A stretch of DNA of 64,000 bases, taken from positions 19,351-83,350 of the forward strand of contig JBKPNZ010000032.1 of assembly GCA_046732895.1 (NCBI GenBank), given 5' to 3'. The position numbers and the translations under genes are program-made. The notes beneath the pieces are model-generated. The model searched no databases and was not told the origin of the DNA. It saw only the letters and a program-made list of their open reading frames with translations. This stretch comes from JBKPNZ01 sp046732895. Lineage in GTDB: Bacteria; Actinomycetota; Thermoleophilia; Solirubrobacterales; 70-9. Positions 59,343-64,000 of this stretch are shown in pieces. Positions within the stretch are counted from its first letter, which is position 1. Each line of letters opens with the position of its first letter.

Positions 59343-60728
59343 GTGAACGAGCGGCACGAGCGCCTCTCCTCATCGGACATGTCCTCGCTGCTCGCCGAGC
59401 GCGGACCGATCCACGTGAACGTGGGCGGGACGATCGTCCTCGAGGGCAAGCCGCCCGCGTTCGATGACCTGCTCGAACACGTGGATCAGCGGCTCAACCT
59501 GGTGCCGCGTTTCCGGCAGAAGGTCACGCCGCTGCGCCTGAACATCGACAACCCGGTCTGGACCGACGATTCGGCCTTTGACCTGCGCTGGCACGTTCGC
59601 CACACCGCGCTGCCGAAGCCGGGGTCGGAGGCGCAGCTGCGCGAGCTCGTCGGGCGGGTGATGTCGCAGCCGCTCGACTTCGCCCGGCCGCTGTGGCAGA
59701 TCTACCTGGTCGAGGGGCTCGAGGGCGAGCGCTGCGCGGTCATCTCGAAGACCCACCACGCCCTGGTCGACGGCGTCTCGGCCGTCGACGTGGGGACGAT
59801 TCTCCTCGACCCGAACAAAGACGGCACGGAGATGGAGATGCCCGCCGAGCCCTGGGACCCCGATGAGCCGAGCCCGGAGATGCTCGTGGTCCGGGCCGCC
59901 TCGGGGCGGGTCCGGGAGCCACTGCGGGCGGCGCGACGGGCGGCGCGAACCGCGCTGACGATGCCCCGCGGGACAGCGAGCCGCGTGATGCGCACGGCGG
60001 AGGCGTTCGCCGGCCTGGCGGCCCGTGGACCGAGCGCCCCGCGGACCTTCCTCAATCAGGAGATCGGGCGGGACCGGCGCGTTGGGTTCGTGAGGAGCGA
60101 GCTCGACCGCCTGAAGGCCGCGCGCGGCACGAGCGGGGCGACCGTGAACGACGTGATCCTGGCGGTCACGACGGGTGGCCTGCGGCGGTTGTTCGAGCGG
60201 CGGGGCGAGACGGTGCCCGACCGACTGGTGGCCCTCGTCCCGATGAGCATTCGCCGCGCGGACGAGGAGCTCGAGCTCGGCAACCGGATCGCGACGCTGC
60301 TCGCCTCACTGCCCATCCGCGAGACCGATCCCACGCGCAGGCTGGAGCTCGTGCATGCCGAGACGGCCCGGCTGAAGGAGTCGGAGCAGGCGCGGGCGGC
60401 GTCGCTCATCATCGAGGCAACCGGCTGGACGCCGCCGACGATCAACCGGGTCCTGGCCGGCGCCCTGGTGCGGCCGCTCGCATGGAACCTCGTGGTCTCG
60501 AACGTGCCGGGTCCGCAGATGCCCTTCTATCTGCTGGGACGGAGGGTGCGGGAGGTCTATCCGTTCGTGCCGCTCTCCCCGCAGGGACACGCACTGGCGA
60601 TCGGCGTCATCAGCTTCGACGGCGGGGTGTTCTTCGGGCTCGTCGGCGACCGCGGCCTCATCGCGGACATGGACGAGGTTGCCGCCGACCTCGAGGCGGC
60701 GCTCGCCGAGCAGCTCGCGGCGGTCTGA
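59343..60728 (+). CDS. WS/DGAT family O-acyltransferase
   Basis: A 461-residue wax ester synthase/diacylglycerol acyltransferase. The catalytic HHALVDG is at residues 138-144 (SKTHHALVDGVSAVDV). Other marks are RLSSSDMSSLLAERG near the start, NDVILAVTTGGLRRLF and LVVSNVPGPQMPFYLLGRRV. It transfers acyl groups from acyl-CoA to diacylglycerol or fatty alcohol to make storage lipid. GTG at 59343 is the start, with no clear ribosome site. Confidence 0.93.
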   Translation: MNERHERLSSSDMSSLLAERGPIHVNVGGTIVLEGKPPAFDDLLEHVDQRLNLVPRFRQKVTPLRLNIDNPVWTDDSAFDLRWHVRHTALPKPGSEAQLRELVGRVMSQPLDFARPLWQIYLVEGLEGERCAVISKTHHALVDGVSAVDVGTILLDPNKDGTEMEMPAEPWDPDEPSPEMLVVRAASGRVREPLRAARRAARTALTMPRGTASRVMRTAEAFAGLAARGPSAPRTFLNQEIGRDRRVGFVRSELDRLKAARGTSGATVNDVILAVTTGGLRRLFERRGETVPDRLVALVPMSIRRADEELELGNRIATLLASLPIRETDPTRRLELVHAETARLKESEQARAASLIIEATGWTPPTINRVLAGALVRPLAWNLVVSNVPGPQMPFYLLGRRVREVYPFVPLSPQGHALAIGVISFDGGVFFGLVGDRGLIADMDEVAADLEAALAEQLAAV

Positions 60729-60740
60729 CCCGGGGCCTCG

Positions 60741-61550
60741 CTACTGGTGGATGAGGACCGGGGTGCCGGGCGGCGCCTTGTTGACGAGCGCGCTCACGTC
60801 GGGGTTGGCGGCGCGGACGCAGCCATGTGAAGCGGCGACGCCAAGCGACCCGTAGGTGCCGTGGATCGCGATCCGGTTGCCGCCGAGCCACCCCGAGGGA
60901 AGCGCGGGCTGCACGGCCGAAAGGGCGAGGGCGCAGCATCCGTAGGCGGCGTTGAGGTGACCGCGGAAGGTGTCGGTAACGGCGTAGCGGCCCGTGGGAG
61001 TGGGCGAGCCGGGGGCGCCGACGGTGATCGGGAAGGTCCGGATGACGCGATCGCCGCGGACGAGCTCGCCCTGGAAGGCGCTGAGGTCGATGACAATCTG
61101 GTCGCGTAGCCAGCCGGACTTCAAGGTCTTGGGATCGAGCTCGATCCACCCGAGGTCCCCGTTGCCGGCGAACGGCGTCGTGACGCCGGCCCACCGGCCC
61201 TCGGACCGCACGACCGAGAAGACGCGCCGCGAGCCGAACTCGGTGTGGGCGCCAACCGTGCGCAGGACCTCGCCGCCGCCCGGCCCTGTACGGATCTCGA
61301 CCTGCTTGCCCTCCCGCACCCAGACGATCGGGTGCCCGTGGTCGGAGAGCTCGAGCGTCTGCTCCCTCCGCGTTGCCGGCTCGGGCGCGGTGTGAGGAGC
61401 CTCCGCCGCGCTGGCGGTCGGCGTCTTGGCGGCCGTCGCCGGGGAGGACGACGACGAGTCGTCCCCGCAGGCGGAGAGCACGGCCGTTGCGCCGACGAGA
61501 GCCAGACAGGTTGCTATCAGCGCGGTCTTGCGCGTGGCGGTTGCGGGCAC
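60741..61550 (-). CDS. L,D-transpeptidase (YkuD) lipoprotein
   Basis: A 269-residue lipoprotein with the lipobox AVLSAC and a Ser/Thr/Ala linker. An SH3-like middle (VEIRTGPGGGEVLRTVGAHT) leads to the YkuD domain with RTFPITVGAPGSPTPTGRYA and the active site IAIHGTYGS followed by SHGCVRA (His 242, Cys 244). It makes 3-3 cross-links or anchors proteins in peptidoglycan on the outer face of the membrane. It is convergent with the WS/DGAT gene. Confidence 0.94.
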   Translation of the reverse strand: MPATATRKTALIATCLALVGATAVLSACGDDSSSSSPATAAKTPTASAAEAPHTAPEPATRREQTLELSDHGHPIVWVREGKQVEIRTGPGGGEVLRTVGAHTEFGSRRVFSVVRSEGRWAGVTTPFAGNGDLGWIELDPKTLKSGWLRDQIVIDLSAFQGELVRGDRVIRTFPITVGAPGSPTPTGRYAVTDTFRGHLNAAYGCCALALSAVQPALPSGWLGGNRIAIHGTYGSLGVAASHGCVRAANPDVSALVNKAPPGTPVLIHQ

Positions 61551-61605
61551 CTCACCCCATCTTTCGGAGGCACGTCGAGGGTACCTCAGGCGTTCGAGCC
61601 GGCAG

Positions 61606-61694
61606 CGGAGAGGGCGGGATTCGAACCCGCGAGAGAGCTTGCGCCCCCTACTCGCTTAGCAGGCGAGTGCCTTCAGCCACTCGGCCACCTCTCC
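61606..61694 (-). tRNA. tRNA-Ser (anticodon GCT)
   Basis: On the minus strand: acceptor GGAGAGG/CCTCTCC, D-arm with GAGTGGCTGAAGGC, anticodon arm CTCGC-CTGCTAA-GCGAG with anticodon GCT, the long variable arm typical of class II tRNAs, and T-arm GCGGG-TTCGAAT-CCCGC. Discriminator G, no encoded CCA. Confidence 0.97.
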
Positions 61695-61764
61695 GGGAGC
61701 GTTACCCCCGGCCGCCGCGGCGGTCGCGGGCACGCCGGGCGATTGTAGATACGCTCGCGCGGCC

Positions 61765-62991
61765 GTGGCGACGAGCGATCTGGACAGGCTTCAGGCCCGC
61801 TACGAGGCCGCCCTCGAAGCCATCACCCCACCCTTCGCGTTCGTCGATCTGGACGCTCTGGCCGCCAATGCGCAGGCCCTCCTGGCGCAGGCGGGCGGCA
61901 AGCCGATCCGGGTCGCCTCCAAGTCGGTCCGCTCGGTCGCCCTCCTGCGCCGCATCCTCGACCTCGACGGCGGGTTCCGCGGCCTGCTCGCCTTCACGCT
62001 GCCCGAGGCCCTGTGGCTTGCCGAGCAGGGCTTCGACGACATCGTCGTCGCCTATCCCTCGGCTGATCGCGGCGCCGTCGGCGACCTGGTCGAGCTTGCC
62101 TCCGAGGCGCCCGCACGCGCGCCGGTACCCATGGTCGACGACACGCCCCACCTCGATCTCATCGAGGGGGCGATCGGGGCGGGAAGTACGCAGGTCCGTG
62201 TGTGCCTGGACGTCGACGTCGGCTGGTGGCCGTTCGGTGGCCGCTTCGCGAAGATCGGCCCCAAGCGCTCGCCCGTCCACTTTCCCAAGCGCGCGCGGAG
62301 GATGGCCGCCGAGATCGCGGCGCGACCCGGAACGCGCCTCGCCGGGCTCATGGCCTACGAGGGACACATCGCCGGCGTCGGCGACGACGTGCCCGGCCAT
62401 CCGCTGCGAAGCGTGGCCATCCGTCGCATGCAGAGCTCCTCCGAGCGCGACATCCACGAGCGCCTTCCCCAGATCGTCGCCGCCGTCCGGGATGCCATCG
62501 GCGGCGAGGAGCTCGAGTTCGTGAACGGCGGAGGCACCGGCAGCCTCGCTCGGACGAGCGCCGCGGGCATTGTCACCGAGCTGACCGCGGGCTCCGGGTT
62601 CTACGCGCCGGCTCTGTTCGACACCTATCGCTCCCTGGACCTGACCCCCGCCGCGTTCTTCGTCCTTCCGATCGTCCGCCGGCCGGCGCCGGGAATCGTC
62701 ACTGCCCTCGGCGGCGGGTACCTCGCCTCCGGTCCCGGCGAGTCCGACCGTCTGCCGCAGCCGTACCTGCCCCCCGGCCTGCGCCTGGACGGGCAGGAGG
62801 GCGCCGGCGAGGTGCAGACGCCGCTGCTAGGCACCGCCGCCAAGCAGCTTCGGATCGGTGACCGCGTCTACATGCGCCACGCCAAAGCCGGCGAGCTCTG
62901 CGAGCGCTTCAACTCCCTCTTCCTGGTCGAGGGCGACCGCGTCGTCGACGAGGTGCCCACCTACCGCGGCGAGGGCCGGGCGTTTCTCTAG
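61765..62991 (+). CDS. D-threonine aldolase/alanine racemase-like PLP enzyme
   Basis: A 408-residue fold-type III PLP enzyme. FAFVDLDALAANAQALLAQA and IRVASKSVRSVALL carry the PLP lysine (ASKS), RVCLDVDVGWWPFGGRFAKI and LAGLMAYEGHIAGVGDD line the barrel, and FVNGGGTGSLARTSAAGIVT binds phosphate. The C-terminal beta domain has the metal-site-like segment FNSLFLVEGDRVVDEVPTYR. It acts on D-amino acids; the exact reaction is open. GTG at 61765. Its stop shares CTAG with the convergent flavoprotein gene. Confidence 0.87.
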   Translation: MATSDLDRLQARYEAALEAITPPFAFVDLDALAANAQALLAQAGGKPIRVASKSVRSVALLRRILDLDGGFRGLLAFTLPEALWLAEQGFDDIVVAYPSADRGAVGDLVELASEAPARAPVPMVDDTPHLDLIEGAIGAGSTQVRVCLDVDVGWWPFGGRFAKIGPKRSPVHFPKRARRMAAEIAARPGTRLAGLMAYEGHIAGVGDDVPGHPLRSVAIRRMQSSSERDIHERLPQIVAAVRDAIGGEELEFVNGGGTGSLARTSAAGIVTELTAGSGFYAPALFDTYRSLDLTPAAFFVLPIVRRPAPGIVTALGGGYLASGPGESDRLPQPYLPPGLRLDGQEGAGEVQTPLLGTAAKQLRIGDRVYMRHAKAGELCERFNSLFLVEGDRVVDEVPTYRGEGRAFL

Positions 62992-64000
62992 CCGAGCACG
63001 CGCTCGGTGTACTCGTTGGTGAAGGTCCGACCCGGATCGAGGCGGGCACGGACCTTCTGGAAGTCATCCCAACGGGGGTAGAGCGGCGCCAGGCTCGCGG
63101 CCGTTTGGAAGTGCCGCTTACCCCAGTGCGGGCGGCCGCCGTACTCGCGCATGATCGCCTCGACCGCCTCGAAGTAGCGGCCCCACAGCTGCGGCGTGGT
63201 GCGGTCGTGGTGCACGGCGATGTAACAGGTATCCCGCCCGTGGGAGGTCGACAGGAAGGCGTCATCCGCGGCGGCGAAGCGAACCTCGATCGGGAACGAG
63301 ACGCGGAGCTCGGGCCGAGCAGCCACCTCGAGCACGCGCTCGACTGCCTCGCGTGCGTGCTCGCGCGGGAACGCGTATTCCATCTCCGTGAACTTGATCC
63401 GCCGCTCGCTCGCGAAGACGCGGTGGCTCCGGTCGATCTTGACCGAATGGCCGACCTGCTCGGACGCGAACCGGGTGAGCCGCGGAATCGCCGACGGAAG
63501 CTGGCGGGCGGCGAGGGCAAAGAGCTGGCCGACCCAGTTCTCGAGCACGACCTCCTCCCAGAAGAGCGCGGCGCTCGAGCGGGGCTGCGGCTGCTCGTCG
63601 GTACGCGCGGTCTCGCGGCACAGGGCGGTGCGGGTATGGGGGAAGACGTAGAACTCGAAGTGGTCGTTGGCCGCGACGAGCTCGTCGAGTGTCGCGAGCG
63701 CCTCGCCGAGCGGCCGGGGGCGATCGACGCGGTGAAGAGTGAAGACCGGGACCGTGCGGATCGTGACGGCGTAGATGATCCCGAGAGTCCCGAGGCCGAT
63801 CCGGGCCGCGAGCAGCCCATCCGGATCCGACTCCGCGTCGAGGGCCACGGTGCTGCCGTCTGCCAGCACCAGCTCAACCGACTCGATCTGGGCCGGGATG
63901 TTCTGGAACCGCGCTCCCGTCCCGTGCGTTCCCGTCGCGATCGAGCCGGCCAGGCCCTGCTTGTCGATGTCGCCGAGGTTCTCGAAGGCCACGCCCAGCT
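62988..64000 (-). CDS. FAD-linked aldonolactone oxidase-like protein (partial)
   Basis: The gene enters from beyond the right edge, so the N-terminus is missing. The visible 336 residues hold the end of the PCMH-type FAD domain (GSIATGTHGTGARFQNIPAQ, VELVLADGSTVALDAESDPD) and the ALO substrate domain, with MEYAFPREHAREAVERVLEV and the conserved RPHWGKRHFQTAA close to the end. The family includes L-gulono- and D-arabinono-1,4-lactone oxidases and alditol oxidase. It ends on a CTAG shared with the PLP-enzyme gene. Confidence 0.9.
   Translation of the reverse strand, partial: LGVAFENLGDIDKQGLAGSIATGTHGTGARFQNIPAQIESVELVLADGSTVALDAESDPDGLLAARIGLGTLGIIYAVTIRTVPVFTLHRVDRPRPLGEALATLDELVAANDHFEFYVFPHTRTALCRETARTDEQPQPRSSAALFWEEVVLENWVGQLFALAARQLPSAIPRLTRFASEQVGHSVKIDRSHRVFASERRIKFTEMEYAFPREHAREAVERVLEVAARPELRVSFPIEVRFAAADDAFLSTSHGRDTCYIAVHHDRTTPQLWGRYFEAVEAIMREYGGRPHWGKRHFQTAASLAPLYPRWDDFQKVRARLDPGRTFTNEYTERVLG

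Overview
The window comes from a very GC-rich actinobacterial chromosome. The secreted right-handed beta-helix proteins, short calcium-binding repeat proteins, actinobacterial Ig-like C-terminal domains, a DUF1918 protein, a WS/DGAT acyltransferase and tRNAs without encoded CCA all point to Thermoleophilia, most likely Solirubrobacterales. This placement is inferred from gene content. Genes are short-spaced and often overlap by ATGA or GTGA, and there is no prophage, insertion sequence or CRISPR array.

Left part (1-20.6 kb): housekeeping and accessory metabolism. It holds a DUF445/DUF4393 pair, a CPA2 antiporter, a polar amino acid ABC importer, a secreted S15-type hydrolase, a fatty acid desaturase and a stand-alone 5'-3' exonuclease. 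A PAS-PAS-GGDEF diguanylate cyclase is followed after 9 nt by a truncated haemoglobin. A methyltransferase/UbiA-like membrane pair, a zincin peptidase and a cystathionine gamma-synthase-like enzyme follow. Then come an ArsR regulator with a DUF899 protein, divergent from a 37-codon leader coupled to a DHA2 efflux pump, and a two-gene membrane operon whose DUF4239 member is frameshifted.

Middle part (20.6-35.5 kb): secreted surface proteins and signalling. It holds a beta-helix protein, a large LuxR-type ATPase regulator, a decayed secreted-protein remnant, an amine oxidase and an ArsM-like methyltransferase without the arsenic cysteines. A STAS antagonist converges on a MASE1-SpoIIE-HATPase switch protein. 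An ECF sigma factor with a membrane anti-sigma-like partner is divergent from a small secreted membrane protein, and a FlgM-like gene lies nearby.

Accessory part (35.5-52 kb): a visibly less GC-rich island carries an FAD amine oxidase, an opine-type dehydrogenase and an ATP-grasp ligase in one operon, divergent from a methyltransferase. It is the best candidate for an undescribed small-molecule pathway. It is followed by a heparinase II/III-like protein and a chromate-type transporter. An 18-bp palindrome with a fixed core occurs four times between 43.4 and 52.0 kb, two copies flanking a SnoaL-like gene. A frameshifted beta-propeller gene, a stress protein, redox proteins, a RodZ-like protein and a membrane-anchored pseudo-receiver complete this part.

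Right part (52-64 kb): tRNA-Arg(ACG), two conserved small proteins, an ABC-2 exporter ending in strong hairpins, an operon of secreted phosphoesterases with a calcium-binding protein, a WS/DGAT acyltransferase, an L,D-transpeptidase lipoprotein, tRNA-Ser(GCT), a D-threonine-aldolase-like PLP enzyme and the C-terminal part of an aldonolactone-oxidase-like flavoprotein.

Two genes (DUF4239 and beta-propeller) are each restored by adding one G to a G-run. Residual sequencing error is therefore as likely as true pseudogenisation.
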